From: Chlamydomonas sphaeroides
Taxonomy: Eukaryota; Chlorophyta; Chlorophyceae; Chlamydomonadales; Chlamydomonadaceae
Reading direction: 5' to 3'
NCBI GenBank assembly: GCA_001662425.1
Contig: BDDC01000230.1
Location: forward strand, 19,505-83,504
DNA: 64,000 nt
The position numbers and the translations under genes are program-made. The notes beneath the pieces are model-generated. The model ran no database searches. It saw nothing but the letters and a program-made list of their open reading frames with translations, and was not told where the DNA came from. Shown here one piece after another: positions 43,742 to 56,400 of this stretch (the first letter of the stretch is position 1; the number at the start of each line of letters is the position of its first letter).

Positions 43742-45304
43742 ATGGTTTACAGCGTCCGCACGCGCGAGGTGGACGACGAGCCACAGGGCATCGTCGTTCG
43801 GCGCGATCCCGGCGCGCGCGCGCAGACGCTAATCTTCTTGGGGAATGATAGCGAATGTGGCATACAGCCGCTCGCGGCCGACATGAGCACTGTAGATGAG
43901 CCGCTGGTGTTCAGCGGCGTGGAGCTTGTTGCGACCGCGCAAAGCCCCGCTTACGAGCCTCTCACGAGGGCTGTTTATTTCAGACAGTTGGACGCAGTGG
44001 GGAGGCTTGACAGCAAAGGTTCCATCACCATCGTGGCTGGGGACGAGTGTGACGACGGTTTTTTTGACGGAACCGGCGGGGATGCGCGCTTCTATGACAT
44101 ATGCTCGCTCGCCGCAGACGGCAAAGGCCACCTGTTTGTCGCGGACAGGGGGCGCATCCGGCGGGTCGACGTGCGCACCCGCAAGGTGACGACGCCGGCG
44201 GTTGCCGAATGCCCTCGCAACACCTACTGGCGATGCCTGACGTATGACGCCTCAATCGACGCGCTCATCGCCGCCACGGACGCAGCGCTGTGGCGCATAC
44301 GCTTTGGTGCCAGCGGCGGCGACGGCGGCGGCAGTGCGTACGCGCAGCTGCTTGCCGGCAGCTTGAACACAGTCGACCTGCTTGACGGCACCGGCTTGGC
44401 CGCCCGATTCAAGGCCATCAACTCCATCGTGGCGACCGCCGGCGGCGAGGTGTGGGTGACCGATGCCGGCTATCTGCGCTGCGTGGACGGAGCCGGCGCC
44501 GTGCGCACGGTGCTGGGCGGGCTGCCGTCGATTGACAACCTGACTGTCCTGCCCAGCGGCGAGCTGGCGGGCACTGTCATGGCCATGGACGACGAGTACG
44601 GCGCCCTGGTGTTCATCAGCGGCCCGCGGCCCTTTGAGCCCAGCGCCGGAGCTGTCGGCAGGCGCAGCCTCGCTTCCCAGCCGCCCGCCAAGCGCCCCCG
44701 CCTCAGCGAGCTGCTGGCCCTGCCAGCCCACGAGCCGGCGGCCACCGTCAGCGGCAGCACGAGCGGCAGCGGCAGCGGCGCCAGCAGCCCCTTTGTGCGC
44801 GTCCGTGTGGGCGAGAGCGACGGCGCCCGCGTCTTCTCGGCGCATCGCAGCATCCTGTCCGCCCGGTCGGGCTTCTTCGGGGCATTGCTGGCGCCGGACG
44901 GACCCTTTGCCGACAGCGGCGCTGCAGAGGTCACCCTGCCGGACGTCGACACGAAGGCCTTCGCCTGGCTGCTCGATTGCATTTACGTCAGCGCTGGAGG
45001 CGGCACCCTGCCCGACGTGCCGTCGGCGCTGCTGCGCCCGGTGGTGGCGCTGGCGGCGCGCCTGGTGCTGGTGCCGGCGCTGGCCGGGCCCTTGTATGAG
45101 CGGCTGCTGGCGGCCGTGACGCCCGCTAGCGTGGTGTCGGACCTGGTGTGGGCGGAGCGGTACTCGCTGGCGGCGCTGCTGCCGACGCTCAAGGCGCGCT
45201 TCCTGGCGTGCCGCAAGCAGGCGGACATGGAGCCTACCGAGGAGCTGGCGACGATATCGCCCAAGCTGGCTGCGGAGCTGCTGGCTGCCGTCGTTGGAGT
45301 TTAG
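43742..45304 (+). CDS. Intronless beta-propeller/BTB-domain protein
   Basis: A single open frame of 520 codons starts at ATG 43742 (MVYSVRTREVDDEPQG); the upstream sequence is AT-richer and has stops. Residues about 70-310 contain NHL-like propeller segments (SITIVAGDECDDGFFDGTGG, DICSLAADGKGHLFVADRGR, VATAGGEVWVTDAGYLRCVD). After an Ala/Ser/Gly linker with a possible nuclear-type basic patch (PPAKRPRL), a BTB/POZ domain begins at about residue 355 (FVRVRVGESDGARVFSAHRS, then FADSGAAEVTLPDVDTKAFA). It is followed by a BACK-like helical tail. BTB proteins usually act as substrate adaptors for Cullin-3 ubiquitin ligases, with the propeller binding the target; that role is inferred. The lack of introns contrasts with every neighbour and would fit a retrocopy origin of this family branch. 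Confidence 0.9.
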   Translation: MVYSVRTREVDDEPQGIVVRRDPGARAQTLIFLGNDSECGIQPLAADMSTVDEPLVFSGVELVATAQSPAYEPLTRAVYFRQLDAVGRLDSKGSITIVAGDECDDGFFDGTGGDARFYDICSLAADGKGHLFVADRGRIRRVDVRTRKVTTPAVAECPRNTYWRCLTYDASIDALIAATDAALWRIRFGASGGDGGGSAYAQLLAGSLNTVDLLDGTGLAARFKAINSIVATAGGEVWVTDAGYLRCVDGAGAVRTVLGGLPSIDNLTVLPSGELAGTVMAMDDEYGALVFISGPRPFEPSAGAVGRRSLASQPPAKRPRLSELLALPAHEPAATVSGSTSGSGSGASSPFVRVRVGESDGARVFSAHRSILSARSGFFGALLAPDGPFADSGAAEVTLPDVDTKAFAWLLDCIYVSAGGGTLPDVPSALLRPVVALAARLVLVPALAGPLYERLLAAVTPASVVSDLVWAERYSLAALLPTLKARFLACRKQADMEPTEELATISPKLAAELLAAVVGV

Positions 45305-45712
45305 GCTTCTGGTGAGAGGTCGGGTGCGGCGGCCCTAGGCTAACTCTCTAGGCCCAGAACGCGCAAGCCCGGCTTCCCCACACACACACTGGTGCGGCGC
45401 ACCGGGTACCGGTAGTCTGTTGGATGACTTGAGAAGGTGGATGGGTGCAGCCCTGCCACAAGTTGCGGGGATCAGCGGCGCGACGTCCGAGCAAGGCCCT
45501 AGCTCGCCCAACCCTCGGTACCATGCCTAGCTGCCGCCAGTCGCCCCGGCCTCGCTTGGTGCTGCCCTGAGCCGCTGCTCCTCCCTCGACCTCCTCTCCC
45601 CGCCCCGCCCCCAGGCAGGTGCGGGCCCAACGCGCAGATGCTCATCTGGCGGTGTGTCGCGAAGGAGTGCGCTCACGTAACGGCGGCCCGCGGCCGGCGC
45701 CTGGCGGCGGCC

Positions 45713-45765
45713 CGCGGTCTGCCCACTGCGCATGCCCGCGGTCTGCCCACTGCGCATGCCCACTG
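45713..45765 (+). repeat. 24-bp tandem repeat (about 2.5 copies)
   Basis: The unit CCCGCGGTCTGCCCACTGCG plus CATG is repeated head to tail, with a partial third copy. Confidence 0.8.
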
Positions 45766-47281
45766 CGCAAGTCCGCGGCGGGCGCATCGTGACGTGCCTT
45801 TCCAAGCCGCAACATGGCTGCATGGGGTGACCCGGGTCCATGGGGACTTACTTGGTTGGTGGTCTGCTGGGCTGGGCTGGGGTGCACGGATTGCTGGGCG
45901 TTGCGTCTGGCAGCTACGTATGACAATCGTGGGGGCAGGCAGCGATGGCTGGAGCAGGAGGGGGCACATTTGGTGTGGTTGGAGTCACAGTAACAATTTG
46001 ATGATGTTTGATGGATGTGTAGCAACAGCTGTATCAATATATATAGAGGTGGTGGACGACTTATGGTATGCGCTGTGCCGCATGCCGTGCGAGCACGATC
46101 GAGGCCACGCCAGCTGCGATGCGTGCGATGCTGCTTGGGGGCGGCCGCATTGCACAGCTCTTGGCGTCTGTGGCCGGGAAACATATCAGTCATGCGCCGA
46201 CATTGCTGCCTGCGGAGATTGACACGATGAAGGCCCCGGCCAAGTGGCCCTTGCCTTGCCGCGAGTTGTCCTGCCCGCTGCTGCTGCGTGCTGCACCGCT
46301 CCATCCTCCTGGTCCGCCGCCCTGCCCGTCCCCAGGCCCCGCCGGGCTGCCTTTGCGGCGCCAGGGTCCTGGGGCTGCGGTGCAGTGGCCGGCGCTGTGC
46401 TTGCGCTAGCTAGCGCCACGGCTCTGTGCCCCCCGCCCGCGCATGCAGGCGGCCAAAGCAGGGTGCCAGCAGCTGAGTGCAACGGGGGAGGGTGTGTGCC
46501 GTGGCTGCTGGCTGGCTGCGGTTCTGCAGTTGTGCGCTGCATGCTGGGCGGCCGGCCCAGCCATGGCTGGTAGTTTCGTGTTGGTTGGGCTTAGATATAG
46601 AGATTCGGCCAGGTGCAAATCCGGCCGCGCGCCGTGCCCCTCGTGTTTGTTAGCATGCATGGCAGGGCGCGCCGACCGCGTGCGGTGTCTGGCGGGTTGC
46701 CCTGTTGCGTGACTAATGGCAAGGAATGGCACCTTTGCAGATGAGGTAGGGCGCGCGTGAGGGTTGGGCAGCCGCGGGCAACAGGTTGTGCGGGATTAGC
46801 TAGCACGCAGGCGTGACCGGCGCTGTGGCGCTCATGCCTACTCGTATCCCTGGCCGCGTTGCCGGCCGCCGCAGGGGTACCCTGCGGCCCGTCCAGGCCT
46901 CCCCCTGACGCTCGAAATACGAGAACGCGAATGAAGCCGCTGCCCTCGGCCCCTCCTGGGTTTCCTGCTGTGCCCCGCACCCCCGCTGCTCATCAGCTCA
47001 TGCGTGCCGTGGCAGCCGTGGTGGCAGCGCTCAGTCTCATTCCACAAAAAGCCGTGGTGGCAGCTCCCAGCAAGGCCCCTGCTATCTGCAGGGAGGCAGC
47101 ACCCCTGGCTGCCAGCCTCTGCTGGTTGATCATTGAAAGCTCTTCGAAAGCCTGCTGTCACTCTGCGAATTTGCTAACTTGCTTTAAGAGCGGGTTATGG
47201 GAGTCGAAAGATGGTGCTCCTAGGGACACAGGCCGGGCGCCGAGTGGTACCCGCATGAGGACATAGCTCTATATACATGCG

Positions 47282-47302
47282 CAGGGGAGAAATGCTCCCC
47301 TG
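47282..47302. repeat. Short perfect hairpin
   Basis: CAGGGGAG and CTCCCCTG pair perfectly around a five-base loop (AAATG), flanked by CATGCG on the left and ATGCGC on the right. Confidence 0.7.
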
Positions 47303-48165
47303 GTATATGCGCACCCTGCGCACCAGGCCCTTCTCACCCCGCAGTCCGGCCCCGCGCAATTCCCAGGTTGGTGATAACCTGGCTAGATGCATATGATATA
47401 TATAGGCAGCGCGATGACTCTTGACTGAGCCCACTTCCTGGTGAGGCAATTCGCTCTCGCAGCAGTATCGATTGATGACTTATCAGGTAGGTCCGGTGAG
47501 CTTGTTAGCGCTCGCCCTTCCTGTACCAAGCTCGTGCAGAGTGCTGGTGGCTGCTTCGGCAAAGCCTGGCAAAGTTCGCAGCGCGGCTTCTTTCGGCGTA
47601 TGTGGGGTAGGCATTCAAGGGGCCGTATTGTCGATGCGGGACGAGCGACGACAGTCACTTCGTCGGAACGTGTGGAAACGGAACGCGCAATGGGGCATCG
47701 ATACGGCGGCTTGACCGGATCTCTCGTATCGATACAGCGGAACTTTCTTTGGCAGGACAACTACGTGCCTGCAGACCTGCACAGCGCATGCAGATGGCCG
47801 CTCATTTGTTTAGAACAGCTTCCCTAAAAAGCGGTGCGCGCGCGACCCGTTTCGTGCGCGGATTTCGACGCGCGCCCAAGGAGACGTTACGTCTCTCCCC
47901 GAAGAAATGCGGGTAGAGGAATGGAAGACGATCACATTTTCAACAGAGCCAGTACCGATGGGCGGAGCCGTACAAATTCGCTCCAAATTCGACTGTCGGC
48001 TGACCCTCGCGCAAATCCTCAAAATTACCAGGCCGACGTAAGAGGAGGACGTTGCCCTGGCAGATGCCGGGCAGGGAAGCTGGGGAAGGGCGCATGGCCG
48101 GGGGGTTGAGGTGGCGTGGGCAGGGGGAACCAGCTGTCAGCGCTGCCAAAAAACAACAACGAAAT

Positions 48166-48423
48166 ATGGAGGGCGATACCACCTGGGCTGCAACTCCTGT
48201 GCAACTTGAATGAAGCCAAACCCCTGAACCTGCGAGCCTGCGAATCCGTAAATTCATCCATAGCCGCTGCGACGAGGGGCCGAGCAGGCGAACATGCAAA
48301 CAAGGGAGGGTTGTCGCTGCCGTCTGTTGGCTTCATTCAAGTTACAGATATTCCTTCTTTGGCTTCGTTCTAGCTTATCATAAGTTGCACAGGAGTTGCA
48401 GCCCAGGTGGTATCGCCCTCCAT
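48166..48423. mobile_element. Fold-back element with 42-bp inverted repeats, related to 20.5 kb segment
   Basis: Positions 48166-48207 and 48382-48423 are perfect inverted repeats (the outer end reads TGGAGGGCGATACCACCTGG). A second inner pair, TTGAATGAAGCCAA (48206-48219) and its complement (48327-48340), is nested inside. The spacer on the minus strand carries the open frame MDEFTDSQARRFRGLAS and matches 20515-20630 closely. Relative to that copy, the 42-bp arm lies as an insertion right after GGCTTC. I infer a non-autonomous transposon remnant or a rearranged pair of copies; flanking target duplications were not identified. Confidence 0.65.
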
Positions 48424-50442
48424 CTGCACCTACACCTGCATCGAGCGTGTGCGTGCCCTGTCCCGGCTCTGGTAGCACGTCCCGGCTCGGTTGCGGTGTC
48501 CCCGCCTGACTGTAGCCCCGGGCCCCGGCCCGGGCGGCCTGGTGTGCCTGCGTGGCCGCGGGGGCGCAGCTTGTGTGTCCACGCGTCGTCGGCCCAAGGT
48601 TGGCAAGGCCAGCGGCCATGCGACAACGCAGGGCCCCGCTCCACCCCGGCGCCTGCTAATCGCTGGCACCCGGCTGTGAGCAGGAGGAACCTCCAGCCAG
48701 GTGGCGCCACCCGCAAAGAACGGAGGGGAGGAGCCGGTGAGGAGGAAGGGGTAAGGTCAGGGCTGCAGGCGGGGGCGGCGAGCTGGGCGACCGGGGTGAA
48801 GACGTGGGAGAGCTGGGCTAACAAGCTACCGTCCATCAAGGATGGCGGCAAAAGGGTCGGGAACGGGGCGCTGGTGGCAGCTTGGTTCGCAGCTTAAGCA
48901 GATACAGGCTCTTGACTTCGTCTGGTTTTAGGAAAGAAAAGTTACAAATGAGCAAGGGGCCGCGGCGGAAGCACATCTCCCTTGGCCCCTAAGCGCACGA
49001 ACACCAGCGGCAAGCCCTAGGCAGCGACGAGCCCCAGCCCCAGCCCCACGCACGCCGTCCCCCAAAGGGGACGCGCCCACGGATCAGCCGTGCAGCGCGC
49101 ATAGGCTGACCTCCACACCAGGCACCACGGCAAGACAAATCCGCTCACTTCACACCAGTGTAATTAGCATATGCGACCCTTCATTGAAGAGGGGCTTGGC
49201 TGGCTCCAGGCGGTCTCGTGGGCGGTCTGCGGCCTTTCCCCGCTCTCGGTGGGTGGTCAGTTCCGGTCTGGGTGCTCCCTCCCGACTTGGGTGCCCCCCT
49301 CCCCAGGTGGCCTGTCGCAGCACGCAGGTCACAAGCTTTCCACCGTTCCTGGCCCCACGATGTGCCCAGTACCGAAGACCCCTTTCTGCAGCAATTCTGG
49401 CCTGCTCCAGCGGCACCTAAGGGTCGCGGGTCGTGGCGGCAGCCGTCTTGCGGCTGTGCCGGTCCTCCTCCCTTCAAACAACGCTCGATCTTATTGCGGC
49501 ACCGGTCGGCGTACGCGCTACATTCTCCGCCCCGTGCGTGAACTCCGACTTCCCTGCTCGTCCCTGCTCTGCCCTGCTCCCTCCTGCTCCACTGCGGCAG
49601 GCTGCGGCGCAGCCACTGGTGCCGTCGCTATCGACGCGCTCTCTGTGGCAGAAGTCATGCACGGGTCCGATGTCGGCGACACGGTGGTTGCATAGCCGCG
49701 CTTCCCTGTCGTGTCGGCAGTTCGCGAGTTGTCTCGTCCCGAGGCAATGAAACAGTCACCGACAAGCTGATTCGCCTGCCCTTCAGTTAGCTTGGTGGAA
49801 CTCCAACAATTCTACAGCTCAAATGCTCTAACGCCACTTCGCGCCTAGCAGTTCGTAGAGCATCGGAGCGGCGGTTGGGCCCGGATCGCCCTACCTACGA
49901 GGCGCCGAGCCCAGGAATGAATACTTGCCCATTCACAGGCATTCGTAAACACCGCGTATGTGCTTTACTCGCCTTGCGGAACCCTCATTCAAGGGGCAGC
50001 ATAGCGTGCAACTTTGCGGCTTAAACTCGACTAGGACCAAGTTGCAGTCTCGGCGCACGCCGCTGTAAGCGTGGTAAGGTTCGTGAGAACTTTACTATTA
50101 ACGTGCTAGTGGCGGCCAGACGGTGTGAGGCACAGCGGACTTCCGTGCGACGCCCCTGTTAGCGCCTCTGTGTTCAATTCGGACATCGCTCGGAGCTCTA
50201 GCCGTGCCTAGTTCCTCTAGGGTGAGGAACCGGGACTCCGCGCACAGTGCGGACTTGTTCAGCATTGCACGCACGCGGTCAGCTTGGGGCGCCGAAACGA
50301 AGCAGACATCGTTCCCTTGGTGTCGCTGCATCTCCGGGCAGCATTAGCAGCGAAGAAGTTTGAAGCGCGCCATTCCCATTCTTGCGCGCCGAAAGAAACG
50401 ACGTGCCTCCTCCGCTTTAAACCCCCAGTGCAAGCGACTCCA

Positions 50443-53400
50443 ATGCGGCGAGTACTCGCCGCCGCGCTGCTTCTGGGCGCCTGGGCTGGCGTTGCTGTGG
50501 GCCAGACTGATGGTAAGACGCGTGCGCGTACCCGGCCGTCCCCTCATTCCCACGGCTGGCAGTCCGCGAGCGGAGCAGCAACGCCCTCCAGCATTGGTTG
50601 CTATTCGCGCCGTGGGCCGGCTGGGTGCGCCGCCTCCATGCCGCGGACCGTACCGCTGTACGGCAGGAATGCTGGCGGTGATCCCCGCCGTCCCGGCTTG
50701 TCCAGCTCGCGCAGCCCACCTATCTCGGCCGCCCCCATGCCGTCTCATACCCGCCGCCCACCCCCCACAACGCCAGGTGGCGGCCTGAATGATGCGATTG
50801 ACATCAGCCTAACCACGGAGAACCCCTGCGGCACCAACACGACCACACGGCCCGCGGCCTGCATGGCGCCCAACACGTGTACCCTGCTGCCGGTGGTGGT
50901 GCGCGCCAACGCTGACGGCACCTCGACTACCTACTACTCGGGATACGTATGCACGTGCGCGGCTGGTTTCAGGCAGATCGACCGACAGACCTGCCAGGGT
51001 GGGTTTGGGTCATGTCGCGCGGGGCTCGGAGGCTGATCGGCAAGGCGGGGATCCAGGGACGAAACTATGGTCGCTGGGTACCTGGCCGCCGCTCACAAGC
51101 TCCAACCCGATCTCCCGCCCTGTCCTCACTCCCCATCGGTGGAATATGTATGTGGCCTCTCCACGCCCACCTGCACACCTCCAGACATCGACGAGTGAGT
51201 GCCGCGAGGAGCGCAGCGATGCAACGTGTACCCTGCGGGTGCAAGCGACTCTACTGCGGTCATGCAACAGACCGTGCCTCATAGTCCGCGAGCCCGCTCC
51301 GCAGCTTACGGCACGCCTTGCTGTGTCGTTGCCCACTCGCTCCCGCGCCGCAGGTGCTTGGAAGCCGCCAGGGCCGGCCGCCTTGACGCGCTGTGTCCGC
51401 AGCCGCTGACGATGCGCAACCCGCTCTATGAGCCGCCGGCCTCGAGCCCCGACAGCGCTCTGGCGAACGACGGCATCGTGCGCGATCCCATGGCGGCCGG
51501 CTACGATACGCCGCTGTTCAGGGATTTCGCCATCCTGCCATGCCGCGACTGCCTCGACGCCATACCCAAGTGAGCGCGACATTGTCCGCGCGGCACGCGG
51601 TAGTCGGGATTGGGGTGCACGCATCGCGTGTTGGATCGGCGGCCCATGCGACAGTTGGCGGTCGACCGTTGACACTTGAACCGCTGAGTATCCGTGGGGA
51701 TCGTTCCAGCGGCGCCCCGAACGGATTACACAGCTGTGTTGCGCCGCTAATGCGCCACGCGCTCCAAGCACCCCTGTATGTGACAGCCGCGCTGTCTTGC
51801 TGCCCTGCCTGCATCCTCCCCGACGCCGTCACGCCGCGCCCGCCGCGCCGCCCGGCACGCTCCACAGGTGCTACAACAAGCCCGGCAGCTACGAGTGAGT
51901 GCCGTCGCCGCTCGAGCCGCTCGTCGCTCCAGCCCCGCGGCCTGTCCCAGCTGCTGCGCCGCCGGCCCAACCGGCCTCGACGCCCAGCCCTGCGCCCAAC
52001 CGGCCCCGCCCTCCGCGCACCAGGGCCCGAGCTTCTAGCTCGCGAGCGCGCATGGACTGCTTCCCATTGGCGCTTGATCACTTTGCCCCCACTCTCACCG
52101 CCACCACCACCACCAGGTGCATCTGCCGGCCCGGCTACACGTGGAATCCCAGGACACTGAGCTGCGAGGGTGAGCAGGGCCCCTTGCCGGACCCAACTAG
52201 CAACCCATGTGCACAAGTGCATGTGCACTCGCAAGGCACGCGCCAGCGCGCGGCAGGCTGCAGGCCGGCTGGGCGCCGCTCGGCGTCAACTGGCGGCGCA
52301 GCTGGCGGGCCCTGGGAAAGGCCCACTTGCCGGCAGCCGCGGCGGCGCTGCCTGGCCAGCGCTGGGCTGGCTGGCGGGAGAGCTTGTTGCCTAGCCCCTG
52401 CCAGTCCTTGCTTACTTGTGAGCGCAGCGGCGGCAGCACGCAGGCGCCTGAGGCGCGGCCACGGCCTGGACTACGCACGATGTCGCGCTGCCGCCCGTCC
52501 CTGCCCGTTCCGCCAGACGTCAACGAGTGCCTACCGATCAACCCCTGCGGGCCCAACAGCATCTGCACCAACCAACCTGGCACCTACGAGTAAGCCAACG
52601 GTCGAAACACAACGCTCGAGCAAGCGGGATGGCTGGGTCAGGGGAGTCTCCCCTGGGCTGGGCAGTGGCACCGCTCGGCGCCCCGCGCGCCTGAGACGCC
52701 ATGACGCACCGGGGCGCTGGCAAGGACGCCGGCGAGGCGGGGCGAGGCCTCGAGCGCGCCTGCTGCCTGCGCTGCCGCGACTGCAACCGCAACCCGCAGG
52801 TGCAAGTGCAACATCACAGCTGCGGTCGTCAACGTGGACCTGGGCTGGCCCACATGCCGCCGTGAGACCATGTAGCTGGGGGAGGGGAGCCTCAGCCTGC
52901 AGTCCCTGCCCCACAGCAATGGGTCGGGGAGGGGCGGCGGGGGCAGCTGCGGCGGCGCGGCGGCGGCGTTTGGCCCCAGCAGGTGGCCCCATGGACCGCT
53001 CTGGCCGACCTGCCGGACGTGTTGGGCGCGGCTGCGCTCGTACGCCCCGCGCTGACCAGCCCTGCCCCTGCCTCCCACCCTCGCCCCCTCCCCCGCGCAG
53101 CGCCCATCTGCGGCGGCGTCGTGTGCGCTGCGGGCCAGGTGCGGCCCCGGTGGGCGCCAGCACGCCTCCCACCCTCGCCCGCCGCCCCAGCCGCACCGCG
53201 CAACGCAGCCTGCCCTAGCCTGCGCACGACAGGCCGCCTTCCTGCCACCCACCCGACCCGCAACAGCGCGGCGACCCCGCCCCGCCCCGACCCGCCTTAG
53301 TCGATTGCACGGTTTCACCCCTGGCACACGCCCCGTCCCCGTCCCCGTCCCCGCCCCTGCCCCCGCCTCACCCGCGCAGACCTGCGTGGCCCAGCAGTTG

Positions 53401-56400
53401 GTCGCGGGCGGCCCCATCACGCGGGTGTGCGTCTGCCGCCGCGGCTTCGTCACGGACGCCGTGACGCGGCCCGAGTGCGTTCGCGACATGTGCTGGCTGG
53501 TGCGCTGCCCCTCGGGCACTCGGTGCGAGATGCGCAACGGCCTGCCCAGGTGAGCCGCCGTGTCTGCAGTCGATAGATAGCTTCAGCATGGTGCGAGCAT
53601 CTGGATCGTCGACCTGGCGTCGGCGCTGTGTCGGCATCTAGCGCATGAGAGCGCAAGGCCTAGCCGAGGTGGGGCTAGGCGGCAAAACCCCCGGCTCGCG
53701 CCGCCCGCCCGCGCGGCACGCCGCCCGCAGGTGTGTGTGCCCGGCTCCCAAGGTGTGGTCCACCATCGGAGGCATCCGCGTGTGCACAACGCCCACCGTC
53801 TCGCGTGAGTGCTGCCGCGCCGCACAGCATCGCATTGCTTTGCCCGCCGCCGTGGCTGCAGCGCGGCGTAGCACTGCTTCGCAGCGCTGCTTCGCACCCC
53901 CGCAGGCGTCCTCTGCCAGCAGCTCGCTCCCTCCTCTGCCGGCCGCACAGCGCGCTGCGCTACATGTCTTCGCGCCAGCCAGGAAGCAGCGCGGCGCCAC
54001 AGCCCTTTTTGACGCGAGCTGCCGCCTGGCTCGCAGCTCGCAAAGCCGCCGCGCTAGCCACAGCCTCAGTACCCCACCGGCTGCGCCCTTGCCCCTGGAA
54101 AATCACTCGCCCACATCCCGCCATCCCTTCACCCTACCCGCTGCCCCCCTCCTGCGCCCCCCGCTCCCGCCCACAGCCTGCCCCAACGGCTGCCCGCTCA
54201 ACGCCCTGTGCGTCGTCAACCCCATCGGCCAGGGCGCCTGCCAGGTGCGTCGCGCGTTGTGCCGTACAACATGTACGACCGCGTGTACGACACGAACCTA
54301 CACGTCCGTACTCTGCCGTAGAGCGCGTGGGCCATGCGTGCTCGCTGCTGCCGGCCACGGCATGCACGCAGCCCAAACACGCTTGTGCCCCGGCCCGACG
54401 CCCGCCCGTCCCACGGGACCCACGCGCACAGTTACCATCACACCGAGCCCGCTCGCCCCGTCCTCCTCCGCAGTGCGCCCCCGGCTTCGTGCCCGACAAC
54501 GCCGTCCTAGCGCCCTTTGCGCCGGTCTCGCCGCTGAAATGCGTCCGTGAGTGCGCCGCATCCGCCGCACCGCGTCGCGCCCCACGCACCTCGCCCTGCC
54601 GCACGCGGCCGCCATTCCAGCGCTTCCCTGCTGCATCACAAACGCCCAGTGGCGGCGCCGCCGGCACTGCAGCACCGCACACGGTACACACCACTCGAGC
54701 TGCCTGCGCTCCACATGGAAGTGTGGAAGGGTGGAAGGGTGGAAGGGTGGAAGGGTGGAAGGGTGGAAGGGTGGAAGGGTGGAGGGTGCAAGGGTAGAAG
54801 GGTGGAGGCAAGGAGCCCCGACCGCCCCGCCCCGGTGCCCCGCAGAGGACGCCTGCACCACCACGCTGTGCCGCACCTACTACGTCTGCCAGGTCCGCGG
54901 CGGCCGGCCAGTGTGTGTCTGCCCCTCGCCCTTCGTGCTCACCGCCGCCGGCACCACCAACGAGATGTGGTGCGTGGCGTGTACTGTGCGGCGTGCCTGT
55001 ACGGCATGTGGGCGGGGAGGGCAGTACGGCGGGGAGCCGGGCATATGTGTACGGCGTGTCGAGCGCGGCGCAATGTGTGCACGGCGGACTGACGCGACAG
55101 CCCCTGCCCTGCGCCCCTGCCGCGCCGCCCGGCTCCTTGCTGCTGCTGCCTACCCGCCTGCTGTCGGCCTGCGGACTGTTGTCGTCACACGACAGTGGTG
55201 AGCGCGTTAGGAACACACACGCGCAGCAGCTGGGATCGGGGTCGCCGTCCGTGCCGTGTTGCGGCGCAGTCGCCCCGGATGCGAGCGCTGCCGCGCGCTA
55301 ACGACGCGCCCCCGCCTAACGCCACTGCCCTCGCTCGCGTGGCACCGACCCCTACGGCCCACAGTGCGCGAGTGCCCCGGCTGCGACAACGGCGACTGCT
55401 ACACCGAGGTTGACGGCACCGTCGGCTGTGAGTTGCGCGGCCAGGGTTTCACTGTGGGGCGCTCGCGGCGCTGGCCGCTCGGGCGCCGGTCGGGCGCTCC
55501 TGTCCGCCGTGGGCGTTTCTCACTCGCTCCTCACTCGCCGGTCCCCTCGCCAGGCCGCTGCAAGCCGGGCTTCACTAAGGACGACCTGACCGGCAAATGC
55601 GTGCGTGAGTCTTTGCGTGATGTGCGTGGCGTGCGTCGGTTGTGGGTGGGTGATCTCTTCTTCCGAGGTCATAGCGGCTCTACTACTCGGGCTCCTTCCA
55701 GCACCCGTCAGGTTGCGTTGTATGGCCACCCTGGGGCCCGCCTGCTCGCGCACGTACAACCATGCGAGCTACAGGGGCTAGCGGGCCGGCACGCGGCATC
55801 CGACAGCGCAGTCTGGGTCCTTTCGCGGACAAACCTGACCGCGTGCATGGCTCCCGACACCCTTCGCCCTCCCGCAGGCAACCTGTGCGACGAGGGCCCC
55901 TGCAAGTGCGACGCCAAGTGCAGCATGTTCAACGGCCAGCCCATTGTGGGTAGCCAGTAGTTCACGAGATGGGGCCAGAAAGGGCGACGGCGCTGCGTTT
56001 AACGCCCGGCGCTGCCATGCACTGGTTGGGTTGCCAAGCCGGGTCGTGTCATGCCGACAAGGCAAATGCCATGCGGCAGCAATGCCTCCCTCGCACCTTC
56101 ACACACGTGCGGCATATGTTGATTATTACGAACACACGTGCTGTGCCGCGTGTGGGGTTCTGGTCTACCTAACACTGGAACACGCCCTACCACTCGCCCG
56201 CAGTGCGAGTGCCCCGCCGGCGAGTGGTTCGACGACGACCTAGGCTATTGCGTGCCCGACACCTGCAGCGCCAAGCTGGCCGAGGTGCCCAACGCAACGA
56301 CCAGCTGCAGCGAGTGCAAGATCGCCACGCTCGTGCCGGTGCGTACGGCATGCACACATGGCCCGCATGCATGGCACGCGTGAGCAGAAATGTGGGGACG

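Larger units (their letters stand above)
45305..50442. other. Gene-poor spacer with repeats and fold-back element
   Basis: No exon could be supported. It holds a 24-bp repeat (45713-45765), TATA-like sequences (near 46040 and 47393), a short hairpin (47282-47302) and a fold-back element (48166-48423). The 47400-48060 part and 49740-50440 are less GC-rich. A plus-strand ATG at 47474 (ATGACTTATCAG, then GTAGGT) sits about 80 bp after the TATA-like sequence at 47393 and could start a gene, but no second exon was found. The right end includes the 5' UTR of the EGF-repeat gene. Confidence 0.4.
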
